A stretch of 64,000 bases of DNA from Pseudoxanthomonas beigongshangi (lineage in GTDB: Bacteria > Pseudomonadota > Gammaproteobacteria > Xanthomonadales > Xanthomonadaceae), in contig NZ_JADHDV010000006.1 of the NCBI RefSeq assembly GCF_016820515.1, positions 1-64,000 on the forward strand, written 5' to 3'. Made by a program: the position numbers and the translations under genes. Within the stretch, counting starts at the first letter, position 1. Every line of letters begins with the position of its first letter. Below are positions 27,726-36,826 of the stretch, one piece after another. Below the pieces are notes generated by a model. The model was not told where the DNA came from and searched no databases. It worked only from the letters and a program-made list of their open reading frames with translations.

Positions 27726-28190
27726 TCAGGGCTTGGCGCGATACGGCACGTAGGTTGCGCTGGCGAGCTTCCAGTGGCCGCCGTCGCGGCGGAATTCGAA
27801 TACCGTGCGCAACTGCTTCTGCTGCTCGGCGCCCTGGATGCGCAGCTTCGCGGTGTTCAAGGCGATGAGTCGCGCGTGATCGCCGTCGACGTGGACCTGT
27901 GGTTCCCCCAGGCTCGCCGACACCGGCTCCACGCCCTTGGCCAGCATCTGTTCGCGGGCCTGCGGCGCATAGAAGCCCAGTACCTCGTCGCGCGTATCGA
28001 CATCGCCCACCGGCGAGACCTCGACGTAGTCCGATGCCAGCACCCTGTCCAGCGCGGGAACGTCGAAACGGATCTGGGCATCGAGCACCGACTGGGCCAA
28101 TGCGCGCAACGTGGCGTCGTCATCGGCGGCGAAGGCGGCGGTGGATGTCACGCACAGCGACAGGCCAAGCAACAGCGGGCGAACCTTCAT
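27726..28190 (-). CDS. Secreted NTF2-like (DUF4440/SnoaL-type) protein
   Basis: The protein has 154 residues from ATG 28190. It has a clear signal peptide ending AAFAAD near residue 24. The mature part has an NTF2-like pattern: [31 protein letters not shown], then VEFR-like strands and [13 protein letters not shown] at the end. Such small cone-shaped domains bind or isomerise small molecules, or serve only as scaffolds. No catalytic role can be assigned. The N-terminal extension of the longer frame is rejected because it precedes the signal peptide. Confidence 0.65.
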   Translation of the reverse strand: MKVRPLLLGLSLCVTSTAAFAADDDATLRALAQSVLDAQIRFDVPALDRVLASDYVEVSPVGDVDTRDEVLGFYAPQAREQMLAKGVEPVSASLGEPQVHVDGDHARLIALNTAKLRIQGAEQQKQLRTVFEFRRDGGHWKLASATYVPYRAKP

Positions 28191-28263
28191 GGAGGGAAAC
28201 TCCCGGGGATGTCCCGCGGAATGTGCGCCACCGCGTGCGTCCGCGCACCTGCCGGAAGTCCGG

Positions 28264-28959
28264 TCACGGCACGCGCGCGCAGACCCAGGCATCGACCCGC
28301 GCGACCCCGGCTCGCCGCAGCGCGGTGGCGGCGGCATGCAGGGTCTGTCCGGTCGTCATCACGTCATCGACCAGGGCCACGTGGTCCGGCAGCTTCGCGG
28401 CGTCTGCCGCGTGGAAGGCCCCGCGCAGGTTACGGCAACGCCCGTGGACATCCAATTCGGACTGCGGCGCGGTATTGCGAACCCGCCGCAGCGCCCCGGG
28501 CAGCAGCGGCAGATCCAGCCGCCGCGCCAGCGGCCGGGCCAACTCCAGCGCCTGGTCATAGCCCCGTTGGCGCAGGCGATCGCGGTGCAGTGGCACCGGC
28601 ACCAGCGCGTCCGGCCTGGGCTGTGCGGCCAGCGACGCGGCCATCAGCCCGGCCAGCAGTCGCCCCGCCGCCAGATCGCGGTGGAATTTCAGCCGGGGCA
28701 GCAGCCGGTCGAGCGGAGCCGCGTACAGGAATACCGCGTGGGTCGCTTCCAGCGGCAGTGGCCGACGCAGGCATTGGCCGCACCGGCCGGGTGTCGGCAG
28801 CGGCAGCGCGCAACGGTCGCATGCGGCTTGGTTCCAGGGAAGGGAATCGAGGCAGATGGGGCACAAATCAATGCCGTTGCCGCCATTTTCGCGGCAAACG
28901 AGGCAGCGAGGAGGAAGCAGGGCATGGCCCAGCGAGGTCAGCCAGTTGTCAACTTTCAT
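28264..28959 (-). CDS. comF: ComF-family phosphoribosyltransferase-like protein
   Basis: The protein has 231 residues from ATG 28959 ([19 protein letters not shown]). An N-terminal zinc-finger pattern CLVC, CPIC, CDRC and CGQC (eight Cys) precedes a PRTase fold with the PRPP-binding [12 protein letters not shown]. The internal segment [21 protein letters not shown] is typical of ComF/GntX. The family takes part in DNA uptake (competence) or its use. It is divergent from bioB with 69 bp between, and a putative BirA box overlaps its start codon. Confidence 0.88.
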   Translation of the reverse strand: MKVDNWLTSLGHALLPPRCLVCRENGGNGIDLCPICLDSLPWNQAACDRCALPLPTPGRCGQCLRRPLPLEATHAVFLYAAPLDRLLPRLKFHRDLAAGRLLAGLMAASLAAQPRPDALVPVPLHRDRLRQRGYDQALELARPLARRLDLPLLPGALRRVRNTAPQSELDVHGRCRNLRGAFHAADAAKLPDHVALVDDVMTTGQTLHAAATALRRAGVARVDAWVCARVP

Positions 28960-28979
28960 CGCGTCCTTGCGGTTGACAG
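28946..28979. promoter_or_regulatory. Putative BirA biotin operator overlapping the bioB promoter
   Basis: Half-sites TTGTCAACT (28946-28954) and GGTTGACAG (28971-28979) form an inverted repeat with a 16-bp spacer. This is close to the BirA consensus of Gram-negative bacteria (TTGTnAACC, about 15 bp, GGTTnACAA). The right half contains TTGACA, which can serve as the bioB -35. The left half overlaps the comF start codon, so binding would also affect comF. Confidence 0.55.
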
Positions 28980-29028
28980 GGTGGGGCGGGATTTCCAGAC
29001 TGACCGACTTTATCCCCGCGAGCCTGCG

Positions 29029-30099
29029 ATGTCCGCTCACATTGAAACGCCCGAACTCCGCCATGACTGGCAGCGCGAAGAGCTGCTGGCCCTGTTCGAC
29101 CTGCCCTTCCCGGAACTGTTGTTCCGGGCGGCGACGGTGCATCGCGCCCATTTCGACCCGGCCGAGGTGCAGGTCTCGACCCTGCTGTCGGTGAAGACCG
29201 GCGGTTGCCCGGAGGATTGCGCCTACTGTCCGCAGGCGCAGCGCTACGACACCGGCGTGAACGCGCAGAAGCTGATGGAAACCGATGAGGTGCTGGCCAG
29301 GGCGCGCCAGGCCAAGGCCGCCGGCGCCTCGCGGTTCTGCATGGGCGCGGCCTGGCGTTCGCCGAAGGATCGCGACATCCCGAAGGTCGCCGAGATGATC
29401 CGCGAGGTGAAAGCGCTGGGACTGGAGACCTGCGCGACCCTGGGCATGCTCAGCGGCCCGCAGGCCAGCGCGCTGAGGGACGCCGGGCTGGACTACTACA
29501 ACCACAACCTAGATACCGCGCCGGAGTTCTACGGCGACATCATCCGCACCCGCGAATACCAGGATCGCCTGGACACCCTGGCGCACGTGCGCGATGCCGG
29601 CATGAAGACCTGCTGCGGCGGCATCGTCGGCATGGGCGAATCGCGCGACCAGCGCGCCGGCCTGCTGCAGGCGCTGGCCAACCTGCCGGCGCATCCGGAT
29701 TCGGTGCCGATCAACCGGCTGGTGCAGGTGGCGGGTACACCGCTGCACGGCACGGCAGAACTGGACCCGTTCGAGTTCGTGCGCACGATCGCGGTCGCGC
29801 GCATCGTGATGCCGCGTTCGATGGTGCGGCTGTCGGCGGGTCGCGAGGCGATGAGCGACGAGTTGCAGGCGCTGTGCTTCAGCGCTGGCGCCAACTCGAT
29901 CTTCTACGGCGAGAAACTGCTGACCACCGGCAACCCCGATACGGAGCGCGACCTTGCCCTGTTTGCCCGGCTGGGCCTGCGGCCGATGGCGGTACAGGTG
30001 GAAAATTTTGACGACAGTCACAGAAGTAATGTTACCGGCGGCGCTACGGTGCACGCCGACATCACCGCGCCGGCCGCCTGCTGCGACCACGCGGCGTAG
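29029..30099 (+). CDS. bioB: Biotin synthase (radical SAM)
   Basis: The protein has 356 residues from ATG 29029, similar to E. coli BioB (346). The radical-SAM cluster motif [10 protein letters not shown] has Cys60, Cys64 and Cys67. Further conserved parts are YYNHNLDT, the cluster-2 region [12 protein letters not shown], and the Arg-containing MVRLSAGRE. It inserts sulfur into dethiobiotin. It is the first gene of bioB-F-H-C and is likely controlled by the BirA-type box just upstream. The gap to bioF is 134 bp with nothing recognised in it. Confidence 0.95.
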   Translation: MSAHIETPELRHDWQREELLALFDLPFPELLFRAATVHRAHFDPAEVQVSTLLSVKTGGCPEDCAYCPQAQRYDTGVNAQKLMETDEVLARARQAKAAGASRFCMGAAWRSPKDRDIPKVAEMIREVKALGLETCATLGMLSGPQASALRDAGLDYYNHNLDTAPEFYGDIIRTREYQDRLDTLAHVRDAGMKTCCGGIVGMGESRDQRAGLLQALANLPAHPDSVPINRLVQVAGTPLHGTAELDPFEFVRTIAVARIVMPRSMVRLSAGREAMSDELQALCFSAGANSIFYGEKLLTTGNPDTERDLALFARLGLRPMAVQVENFDDSHRSNVTGGATVHADITAPAACCDHAA

Positions 30100-30233
30100 T
30101 CGGTTGTGCTCAGGGGGAATCTGGCAGACAGGCACGGCGCCGCAACGGCGTCGTCGGCGTGCGTCGTGTTTCCGGCCGTGCGGCGCAATTGAGGAAATCC
30201 CTTCGCCGTTCCGATGCCAGGCTGCCGTCCGCC

Positions 30234-31433
30234 ATGACCCGTCCCGATCTGCTTGAACGCGTCCAGAACCAGCGCAAGCTCCGCGCCGCGCAGGGACGCT
30301 CGCGCGTGCGCCGTACCGTCACCCGCCGCGACGGCGTGCGGGTGGAGGTCAATGGCCGCTGGCTGACCGAATTCGCCGGCAACGACTATCTGGGCCTGTC
30401 GCGGCAGTTCGAGGTGCAGAGCGCACTGCAGGACGCGGCCGGCCGCGAAGGCGCGGGCGCCGGTGCTTCCCATCTGATCACCGGGCACCACCTCGCCCAC
30501 GAGGCACTGGAACAGGACGTCGCCGACTGGCTGGGCTATCCGCGCGGATTGCTGTTCGGCAGCGGCTTCCTGGCCAACCTCGCCGTCCAGCAGGCCTTGT
30601 TGGAGGATGGTGACGTGTGCGTGCAGGACCGGCTCAACCACGCCAGCCTGATCGACGCGACCCGCCTGGCGGGCTGCAAGCTGCGCCGCTACCCGCACCT
30701 GGATCCGGAAGGCGCGATGCGCCAGCTGCGGCAGGCGCCGGAAGGCGCGGCGATGCTGGTTACCGATGGCGTCTTCAGCATGGATGGCGATGTCGCATCG
30801 CTGCGCGCATTGAGTTTGGTGGCGCGGATGCAGCAGGCCCTGCTGTACGTGGACGACGCGCACGGCGTGGGCGTGCGCGGCCCGGATGGGCGCGGCAGCG
30901 TCGCCGAGGCGCGGATGGGCGTGGACGAGGTGCCGCTGCAACTGGTGACGCTGGGCAAGGCGCTGGGCGGCTACGGCGCGGTGGTGGTGGGCAGCGAAAC
31001 GTTGATCCAGCACCTCGCGGAAACCGCGCGACCGTACATCTACACCACGGCGCTGCCGCCGGCGCTGGCCGCCGCCGCCCGGGTGGCGGTGCGGCATGCG
31101 CGCCGGGATCACTGGCGCCGGGAGAAGCTGCAAGGCTTGGTGGACCGTTTCCGCACCGCCGCGCAGGGGCGCGGGCTGGAGCTGATGGCTTCGGACACGC
31201 CGATCCAGCCGGTGCTGTGCGGCAACGAGGCCAATGCGCTGGCACTGTCCTCGGCGCTGGAAAGCGCCGGCTTCTGGGTGCCGGCGATCCGGCCGCCGAC
31301 CGTGCCGGAAGGCAAGGCGCGCTTGCGTGTCACCCTGTCGGCGTTGCACGCGCCGCAGGACGTGGACCAACTGGTCGATGTGCTGGCGCGTTCGTGGGAA
31401 GCGGTGCGCCGCATCCGCAACGTCGGCACCTGA
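30234..31433 (+). CDS. bioF: 8-amino-7-oxononanoate synthase
   Basis: The protein has 399 residues from ATG 30234. It is a PLP-dependent alpha-oxoamine synthase. The PLP Lys lies in [12 protein letters not shown]; other marks are [28 protein letters not shown] and [12 protein letters not shown]. It condenses pimeloyl-ACP with alanine. Neighbours bioH and bioC supply the pimeloyl group. A longer in-frame start exists, but the family begins at [10 protein letters not shown]. Confidence 0.94.
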   Translation: MTRPDLLERVQNQRKLRAAQGRSRVRRTVTRRDGVRVEVNGRWLTEFAGNDYLGLSRQFEVQSALQDAAGREGAGAGASHLITGHHLAHEALEQDVADWLGYPRGLLFGSGFLANLAVQQALLEDGDVCVQDRLNHASLIDATRLAGCKLRRYPHLDPEGAMRQLRQAPEGAAMLVTDGVFSMDGDVASLRALSLVARMQQALLYVDDAHGVGVRGPDGRGSVAEARMGVDEVPLQLVTLGKALGGYGAVVVGSETLIQHLAETARPYIYTTALPPALAAAARVAVRHARRDHWRREKLQGLVDRFRTAAQGRGLELMASDTPIQPVLCGNEANALALSSALESAGFWVPAIRPPTVPEGKARLRVTLSALHAPQDVDQLVDVLARSWEAVRRIRNVGT

Positions 31434-31533
31434 ACCCGCGGTGGCCGCCTGCGCGGCCGCCGTTCCCGAATCGGCGACAATGGGCGCCGTCTTTTCCCGT
31501 CGGTTGCGCCGGCGGCTTCCAGCTCCGTAACGC

Positions 31534-32319
31534 ATGCATATCGAAGTCGTGGGCCACGGCCCTTCGCTGGTTCTGATTCATGGCTGGGCCCTGCACGGCG
31601 GCGTGTTCGCGCCGCTGGTCGAACGCCTGGTGGATCGCTGCACCCTGCATCTGGTCGATCTGCCGGGCCACGGCCACAGCCGGGAGTCGGCCACGCCGCT
31701 GGAACTGCAGGCATGCGCGACGGAAATCCTCGCGCGCACGCCGCCGGCGATCTGGCTGGGCTGGTCGCTGGGTGGCCTGTTCGCGATGCAGGCGGCGGTA
31801 TCGTCGCCGCAGGTGCTGGGGCTGGCGCTGATCGCCGCGACCCCGCGCTTCGTGCGTGACGCGGACTGGCCGCACGCGGTCGAGTCCACGGTGTTCCACC
31901 AGTTCGGCGAGGAACTGCGGCGCGACTATCGCGGCACGCTGGAACGCTTCCTGGCGCTGGACACGATCGGTTCCGAACATGCGCGCGAGGAACTGCGCAC
32001 GCTCAAGCAGACCTTGTACGCGCGCGGCGAGCCCGCGCCGGAAGCGTTGCAGCAGGGCCTGCGGTTGCTCGAACAGGTCGATCTGCGCGACGCGCTCGCC
32101 GGCCTGGCGATGCCCAGCCTGTGGATCTCCGGCCGCCGCGACCGGCTAGTGCCGGCGGCGGGCATGCGCGACGCCGCAGCGCTGGCGCCGTGGGGTCTGC
32201 ACGTGAACATCGCCGGTGGCGGGCATGCGCCCTTCCTCGGCCATGCCGACCAGGTCGCCCGCGAGTTGATCGACTTCCTCTCCGCCGTCGGCCACGCGTC
32301 CGCCGGCTCCAGGACATGA
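31534..32319 (+). CDS. bioH: Pimeloyl-ACP methyl ester esterase
   Basis: This 261-residue alpha/beta hydrolase has the BioH-type start MHIEVVGHGPSLVLIHGWALHGGVF. The nucleophile is Ser78 in GWSLGG, the Asp is in SGRRDRLVPA, and the His is in GGGHAPFLGH. It ends fatty-acid elongation of the disguised pimelate by freeing pimeloyl-ACP from its methyl ester. It lies between bioF and bioC, which supports the assignment over other hydrolases. GACAAT at about 31475 may be a -10 in the 100-bp gap before it. Confidence 0.92.
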   Translation: MHIEVVGHGPSLVLIHGWALHGGVFAPLVERLVDRCTLHLVDLPGHGHSRESATPLELQACATEILARTPPAIWLGWSLGGLFAMQAAVSSPQVLGLALIAATPRFVRDADWPHAVESTVFHQFGEELRRDYRGTLERFLALDTIGSEHAREELRTLKQTLYARGEPAPEALQQGLRLLEQVDLRDALAGLAMPSLWISGRRDRLVPAAGMRDAAALAPWGLHVNIAGGGHAPFLGHADQVARELIDFLSAVGHASAGSRT

Positions 32320-32347
32320 CCCGTCCAGGTCATTCCCCGCACCCGAT

Positions 32348-32362
32348 TACAATCCGAAGATG
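32348..32362 (+). promoter_or_regulatory. Putative -10 element placing transcription start at the bioC ATG
   Basis: TACAAT (32348-32353) lies exactly 6 nt before the bioC ATG (32360), so an RNA from this promoter would start at or within the start codon. No Shine-Dalgarno site is seen. No strong -35 is visible. Confidence 0.4.
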
Positions 32363-33244
32363 AGTTCCCAGTTCGATCACCGCCACATCCGTCGCGCCTT
32401 CTCGCGCTCGGCCGCCGGCTACGACGCCGTCGCCGTGCTCCAGCACGAAGTCGAGAAACGCCTGCTGGAATCGCTGGACTATCTGGGCGATCGCGCGCCG
32501 AAGCTGGCGGTCGACGTGGGCAGCGGGCCGGGCCATGCCGCCGCGGCGATGCACAAGCGCTGGCCGAAGGCGCAGGTGGTGGCGCTGGACCTGGCCCTGC
32601 CGATGCTGCGCGAAGCGAAGAAGCAGGCGGGCTGGTGGAAACCGTTCGCGCGCGTATGCGCCGACGCGCGCGCGCTGCCGCTGGCCGAGGGCAGCGTCGA
32701 CGTGCTGTTCTCCAACCTGTGCCTGCAATGGGTGGAGGATCTGCCGGCGGTGTTCGCCGGGTTCCGCCGCGTGCTCAGGCCGGGCGGGTTGCTGCTGTGC
32801 TCGACCTTCGGTCCGGATACGTTGCAGGAACTGCGCGACGCTTTCGCCCACGCCGACGACACGCCGCACGTCAGCCGCTTCACCCCGATCGCGCAGTTCG
32901 GTGACGCCTTGATGATGTCGGGCTTCCGCGATCCGGTGCTGGATCGGGATCGCTTCACCCTGACCTACGCGGACCTGCCGGCGTTGATGCGCGAACTGCG
33001 CGCGATGGGCGCGACCAACGCGATGAGTGCGCGCCGCCACACCCTGACCGGCCGCCGCCGCTTCGCCGCCGCCAGCGCGGCGTACGAACCGCTGCGTGGC
33101 GCCGACGGCAAGCTGCCCAGCACCTGGGAAGTCATCTACGCCCACGCCTGGGCACCGGAGCCGGGCGCGCCGATTCGCGGGCAGGGCGAGGAAATCGCCA
33201 GCGTGCCGGTGTCGCGGATTCCGATCCGCCGACGCGGGGAGTAG
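32360..33244 (+). CDS. bioC: Malonyl-ACP O-methyltransferase
   Basis: This 294-residue class I SAM methyltransferase has motif I AVDVGSGPGHAAA (about residues 49-61). The BioC-type N-terminus is FDHRHIRRAFSRSAAGYDAVAVLQHEV, with SNLCLQWVEDLP, GGLLLCSTFGPDTLQELRDAF and MRELRAMGATN all conserved in BioC. It methylates malonyl-ACP to let the fatty-acid machinery build pimelate. It is the last gene of the biotin cluster; bioA and bioD are not in the window. Confidence 0.93.
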   Translation: MSSQFDHRHIRRAFSRSAAGYDAVAVLQHEVEKRLLESLDYLGDRAPKLAVDVGSGPGHAAAAMHKRWPKAQVVALDLALPMLREAKKQAGWWKPFARVCADARALPLAEGSVDVLFSNLCLQWVEDLPAVFAGFRRVLRPGGLLLCSTFGPDTLQELRDAFAHADDTPHVSRFTPIAQFGDALMMSGFRDPVLDRDRFTLTYADLPALMRELRAMGATNAMSARRHTLTGRRRFAAASAAYEPLRGADGKLPSTWEVIYAHAWAPEPGAPIRGQGEEIASVPVSRIPIRRRGE

Positions 33245-33355
33245 CGCCGGCGGATTGCGCCCACTGTGTCGGGTGAGGCGCATGGCGGATGCCGGTTTTG
33301 CCGTCATGCACGGCAGGAGATGCGGAGCCTTCCCTGATCCCGCGCAAATCCCCGT

Positions 33356-33387
33356 CGCCCGCTGGAGCGGGCGCCCATCCCCTTTTT
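33356..33387 (+). terminator. Weak terminator-like hairpin after bioC
   Basis: CGCCCGCT and AGCGGGCG form an inverted repeat (33356-33373), and TTTTT follows 10 nt later (33383-33387). The distance is longer than in a classic intrinsic terminator, so termination may be partial. Confidence 0.35.
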
Positions 33388-33455
33388 GCTTTCAACAGCC
33401 GAATGGCTGATCAAGGGGGCTCTCCAAGATTGCGTCCGAACCGAAGTACCCGCCT

Positions 33456-33830
33456 TTCCTCCCCCTTCGCAGAAGGGGGACCGAGGGGGATTTGCTGTTC
33501 GCTCTCGCTGAAACCAGCCGCGTACTACTGGCTCACCTGCGCTATCCAGCCTGCAGGTTGTAGTCACTCGAACCGACGCACCCTCCTTTCCTCCCCCTTC
33601 TGCGAAGGGGGACCGAGGGGGATTTGCTGTTCGCTCTCGCCTGAACCCGCCGCCGTGCTACTGGCTCACCTGCGTAATCCAGTCCTGCAGGTTGTAGTCA
33701 TTCGAACCGACGCACCCGCCGTTCCTCCCCCTTCTGCGAAGGGGGACCGAGGGGGATTTGCTGTTCGCTCTCGCCGGAACCCACCGCCGTGCTACCGGCT
33801 CACCTGCGCTATCCAGTCCTGCAGGTTGTA
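33456..33830. repeat. Three tandem units of about 133 bp, each with a GGGGG hairpin element and a copy of a gene's 3' end
   Basis: The block TTCCTCCCCCTTC with GAAGGGGGACCGAGGGGG and GATTTGCTGTTCGCTCTCG starts at 33456, 33588 and 33722. After each, a stretch matching the last codons of the minus-strand SnoaL-like gene follows (YNLQDW plus stop). The copy nearest the gene is the real 3' end. The next still encodes DYNLQDWITQVSQ-stop. The farthest has a stop after YNLQAG. This is a tandem triplication of the gene tail with its hairpin element. It fills most of the 547-bp gap between bioC and this gene. Confidence 0.8.
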
Positions 33831-34220
33831 GTAATTGGTGACCCGGGCAATCCGGTCATCGCGGATATCGAAGAACGCGCCGCCGGGCAGCACGTAGGCC
33901 TGTCCCTTGGCCGGCGGCAGGCCTTCGTCGGTGTTGAGGTATTCGCCGTGCACCACGTACTCGGCGGCCGCGCGATCGCCATCCAGCGAAGCAAGCACCA
34001 CGATGTCGCGCAACTTCTCGCGGTAGCTGGCGTTCATCCGGCCCAGGAATGCCGCGAAGGCTTCGCGTCCGGTTTCGCGCGCGCCCTGGTTGAGATCGTG
34101 CACGACATCGTCGGCAAGCAGCGCCAGCATGCCGTCCCAGTCGGCCCGGTTGAAGGCCGCGTAGTAAGTCAGCACCAGTTCGGTGGCGCGATCCTGCCTG
34201 CGGTTGCCGTCGATCTTCAT
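33792..34220 (-). CDS. SnoaL-like/ketosteroid-isomerase-type protein
   Basis: The protein has 142 residues from ATG 34220 with GGACGAGG upstream. The NTF2-like pattern is clear: ATELVLTYYAAFNRADWDGMLALLADDVVHDLNQG, then EAFAAFLGRMNASYRE, ending DDRIARVTNYYNLQDWIAQVSR. The cytoplasmic family is often annotated as ketosteroid isomerase-related; the substrate is unknown. Its last codons are duplicated twice downstream in the tandem repeat. An alternative in-frame start lies 45 bp upstream (MPGVSSG). Confidence 0.75.
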   Translation of the reverse strand: MKIDGNRRQDRATELVLTYYAAFNRADWDGMLALLADDVVHDLNQGARETGREAFAAFLGRMNASYREKLRDIVVLASLDGDRAAAEYVVHGEYLNTDEGLPPAKGQAYVLPGGAFFDIRDDRIARVTNYYNLQDWIAQVSR

Positions 34221-34278
34221 GGGCGTGGCCTCGTCCGGAGCAAACCCGGATGATACTCCCGGCATGCGTCCACGGCGC

Positions 34279-34893
34279 TCATCGTGATTGCGGCAGCCGA
34301 TCGCGGTGGAAGAAGTACACCTCGGCCAGCAGGAAACGCCAGCGGGTGGTGAAGCTGCGGAAGCGGGTGGTCGGCGTGGGCGATCCCAGCGCGTCGATGC
34401 CCTGTTCGTGGCTGATGCGCAAAGCGCGCGCCATGTGCAGCGGATCGCTGACCACGATCGCGCTGCGCAGATCATGGGTCTGCATCAGCGCCGCGGCCTG
34501 GCGCAGGTTCTCATGGGTATTGCGGGACACCGATTCGATCAGGATGGCCCTGGCCGGCACGCCCTGGCGGATGGCGTAGCGGCGACCGACCTGCGATTCG
34601 GAAAAACGCGCACCGGAGCCGCCGTAGCCGCCGGTGAAGATCAGGGTCCTGGCCATGCCCCGCTTGTACAGGTCGATGCCGTGGCGGATGCGCTCTTCGA
34701 ACACCGGAGAAGGCTTGGCGTCGTAGGCGGCCGCGCCCAGCACGATGATGGCGTCGGCCGGGGCGGCCTGATCGCGCTGGCCCACCCAGCTGATGTAGCC
34801 GGCCACGCCGGCCAGCCACAGCAGCAGCAACATCAGCAGGCGCCACGTCCAGCCCCAGAATCCCCTGCGCCGCTTGCGGCGCGCCCCGCCCAT
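34279..34893 (-). CDS. YdcF-like (DUF218) membrane-anchored protein
   Basis: The protein has 204 residues from ATG 34893. A basic N-terminus (GGARRKRRRG) and one TM segment (about residues 15-33) precede a DUF218 domain with DAIIVLGAAAYD, ERIRHGIDLYKRG, LIFTGGYGG, ESVSRNTHENL and VVSDPLHMARAL. The family includes SanA and ElyC, linked to envelope integrity. The domain should face the periplasm. It starts 2 bp after the dehydratase stop, so the two are cotranscribed. Confidence 0.8.
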   Translation of the reverse strand: MGGARRKRRRGFWGWTWRLLMLLLLWLAGVAGYISWVGQRDQAAPADAIIVLGAAAYDAKPSPVFEERIRHGIDLYKRGMARTLIFTGGYGGSGARFSESQVGRRYAIRQGVPARAILIESVSRNTHENLRQAAALMQTHDLRSAIVVSDPLHMARALRISHEQGIDALGSPTPTTRFRSFTTRWRFLLAEVYFFHRDRLPQSR

Positions 34894-34895
34894 GC

Positions 34896-35855
34896 TCACG
34901 CCGGCCCCCAGGGCAGGGCGTCGAGATCGACATTGCCGCCGGACAACACCAGCCCGACCCGTTGCCCGGCGAAGCGTCCGCGATGTTTCAGCAGCGCCGC
35001 CAGCACCAGCGCCGAGGAGGGTTCGACGACCAGCTTGAGACACTGCCAGAGCAGGCGCATCGCCGAGATCGTTTCCGCATCGTCGGCCACCAGCACCTGC
35101 ACCCCGTGCTGGCGCAGGGCGGCGAAATTGGGTTCGCCGACGAGGGTGCGCAGGCCGTCGCAGATGGTGTCCGGCGTGAAAGCGTCCACGCGCCGACCGG
35201 CCACCAGCGAGCGCGCGGTGTCGTCGGCGCCGGTCGGTTCGGCCGCATAGATCCGGCAATCCGGTGCGACCCGCGCGGTGGCGATCGCGGTGCCGGTGCT
35301 CAGGCCGCCGCCGCCCACCGGGGTCATCACCGCGTCGAACGCGCCGTGGCTGTTGTGCAATTCCAGGATGGCGGTGCCCTGCCCCGCAATCACCGCCGGA
35401 TGGGTGAACGGATGGATCAGCTGTGCGCCGGTTTCGGCCTGCACCCGCGCGCAGGCCGCCTCGCGCGCGGCCTGGGTGGGCGCGCAGCGATGGATGGTCG
35501 CGCCATAGCGCTGGATGGAAGCCAGCTTGGCGGCCACGGCGCCCTCGGGCACGACCACGTGGCAGGGGATGCCGCGGGTGCGCGCGGCCAGCGCGAGGGC
35601 GCCGCCGTGGTTGCCGGAAGAATGGGTGACCACACCGCGCCGGGCGTCGGCTTCGGGCAGCGACCACACGGCATTGCAGGCGCCGCGGAACTTGAACGCG
35701 CCGCTGCGCTGCAACGGTTCGGCCTTGAAGAACAGGGAGCAGCCGGCCAGTTCGTCGAGTTCGCGCGAGTGCAGGACCGGCGTGGTGTGGGCGTGGGGCG
35801 CGATGCGCGCGGCGGCGGCCAGGATGTCGTCGAACGTGGGCAGGGTGTGCGGCAT
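34896..35855 (-). CDS. PLP-dependent threonine/serine dehydratase-like enzyme
   Basis: This 319-residue fold-type II PLP enzyme has the PLP Lys in SGAFKFRGA, the phosphate-adjacent SSGNHGGALA, the glycine loop PVGGGGLSTG and the C-terminal SGGNVD. It resembles short threonine dehydratases and serine racemases without a regulatory ACT domain. It probably deaminates L-Thr or L-Ser; beta-hydroxyaspartate or racemase activity is possible. TAACCT ends 6 nt before the ATG, suggesting a leaderless mRNA. Confidence 0.82.
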   Translation of the reverse strand: MPHTLPTFDDILAAAARIAPHAHTTPVLHSRELDELAGCSLFFKAEPLQRSGAFKFRGACNAVWSLPEADARRGVVTHSSGNHGGALALAARTRGIPCHVVVPEGAVAAKLASIQRYGATIHRCAPTQAAREAACARVQAETGAQLIHPFTHPAVIAGQGTAILELHNSHGAFDAVMTPVGGGGLSTGTAIATARVAPDCRIYAAEPTGADDTARSLVAGRRVDAFTPDTICDGLRTLVGEPNFAALRQHGVQVLVADDAETISAMRLLWQCLKLVVEPSSALVLAALLKHRGRFAGQRVGLVLSGGNVDLDALPWGPA

Positions 35856-36004
35856 GGCAACAGGTTAACGCACCGCCCGGCCCGGCTGGATGGAGGGGAC
35901 GGGCAACGGCAGGTAAAGCCCCCGGCCCGCGATGGCCAGGGTTAAGCACGGATTCAATCCGCCGGCCCGATGCTGGCAGTCGCTGGAAAAGTCAGGGGCC
36001 GCAC

Positions 36005-36580
36005 ATGAAACCAAGACTGCTGATCATCGCTGCGCTCGCCGCGGCCGCACTGAGCGGTTGCGCGACGTACGACCATGTCGGCGCCAGCGCGGCCGGAGGC
36101 TATTACCAGGGCCGCCCGGTGGTCCGTTATTACGACGCCTACGGCTATCCGGTGTACGGCGGCTATTACGGCGGTTACTACAACCGGCCCTCCTACTACG
36201 GCCGTCAGCCGTATTACGGCTACTACGGTCCGTACTACCCCTATTACCCGCCGCCGGTGCATCGTCCGCGTCCGGGCCATGACCACGGCGGCTACCGGCC
36301 GCCGCCGGGCAGCGGTCCGGGCGGCAACCGTCCGGCGCCCTGGCGCGATCCGACCCGGGGCGCCTGGCGCGAGCACGGCCAGCAGCCGGCGGTCCCGGGC
36401 CAGCCGCCCCGACGGGTGAGTCCCGGCATGCCGCCGAGGGTCTCGCCAGGGGCTCCGCCACGGGTCTCGCCAGGCGCGCCGTCGCGGCCGCAGTCGATGC
36501 CGCGCAGCATCAACGAGCGTCCGGCCGGGGCGCCGCGAATCCAGCCCCGCGGCGGACGGGTCCGGGTCATCGAGAACTGA
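36005..36580 (+). CDS. Tyr/Gly/Pro-rich lipoprotein
   Basis: The protein has 191 residues. The signal peptide ends in lipobox LSGC (Cys near 20). Residues 35-82 are dominated by Tyr and Gly (GGYYGGYYNRPSYYG, then YYGYYGPYYPYYPPP). The C-terminal half is Pro/Arg-rich with three RVSPG(M/A)PP units near residues 139-160. It is probably anchored in the outer membrane and largely unordered. The function is unknown; similar YG-rich lipoproteins occur in this bacterial family. A strong terminator lies 160 bp downstream. Confidence 0.7.
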   Translation: MKPRLLIIAALAAAALSGCATYDHVGASAAGGYYQGRPVVRYYDAYGYPVYGGYYGGYYNRPSYYGRQPYYGYYGPYYPYYPPPVHRPRPGHDHGGYRPPPGSGPGGNRPAPWRDPTRGAWREHGQQPAVPGQPPRRVSPGMPPRVSPGAPPRVSPGAPSRPQSMPRSINERPAGAPRIQPRGGRVRVIEN

Positions 36581-36740
36581 TCCAGGGGGGCAGGCCGCCG
36601 GCCGTCGGGCCGTTGGAACCGAAGTTGACCGGTTGCGTCGCTTTCTGACGTCACAGGCGATAAAGGTTCCATGTCGACGTCCGGTGGGGAGTTCTGGATC
36701 CCCCCTGTTCCGGTCCCTGCCGGGCGTCGGCGCCCCTTCA

Positions 36741-36763
36741 AACCCGGCTCCGGCCGGGTTTTT
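36741..36763 (+). terminator. Intrinsic terminator, plus strand
   Basis: AACCCGGC (36741-36748), loop TCCG and GCCGGGTT (36753-36760) run into a T-run ending at 36763. The perfect 8-bp GC-rich stem plus T-run makes this a confident terminator. It probably ends the lipoprotein transcript, or an unseen short RNA from about 36665. Confidence 0.8.
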
Positions 36764-36792
36764 CATTGGCCGACGCGGTATCCTTCGCGCAC

Positions 36793-36826
36793 AAAAAAGG
36801 GCCGGCAGTCCCCCGACTACCGGCCC
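36793..36826 (-). terminator. Strong intrinsic terminator, minus strand
   Basis: Read on the minus strand, GGGCCGG and CCGGCCC arms with an AGTC/GACT extension form a 12-bp stem (one mismatch) with a GGGG loop, followed by six T (36798-36793). There is no minus-strand protein gene to its right before mnmG, which reads the other way, so it needs another source of transcript. Confidence 0.75.

Noticed and set aside
33456-33830. CRISPR array from regularly spaced repeats
   Set aside because: The repeat units are about 133 bp, contain gene-tail copies and hairpins, and the spacers are not unique; there are no cas genes.
36660-36763. Plus-strand small RNA ending at the 36741-36763 terminator
   Set aside because: No promoter with acceptable spacing was found upstream (TTGACC at 36625 and GATAAA at 36659 are too far apart), and the terminator is well explained by the lipoprotein gene.
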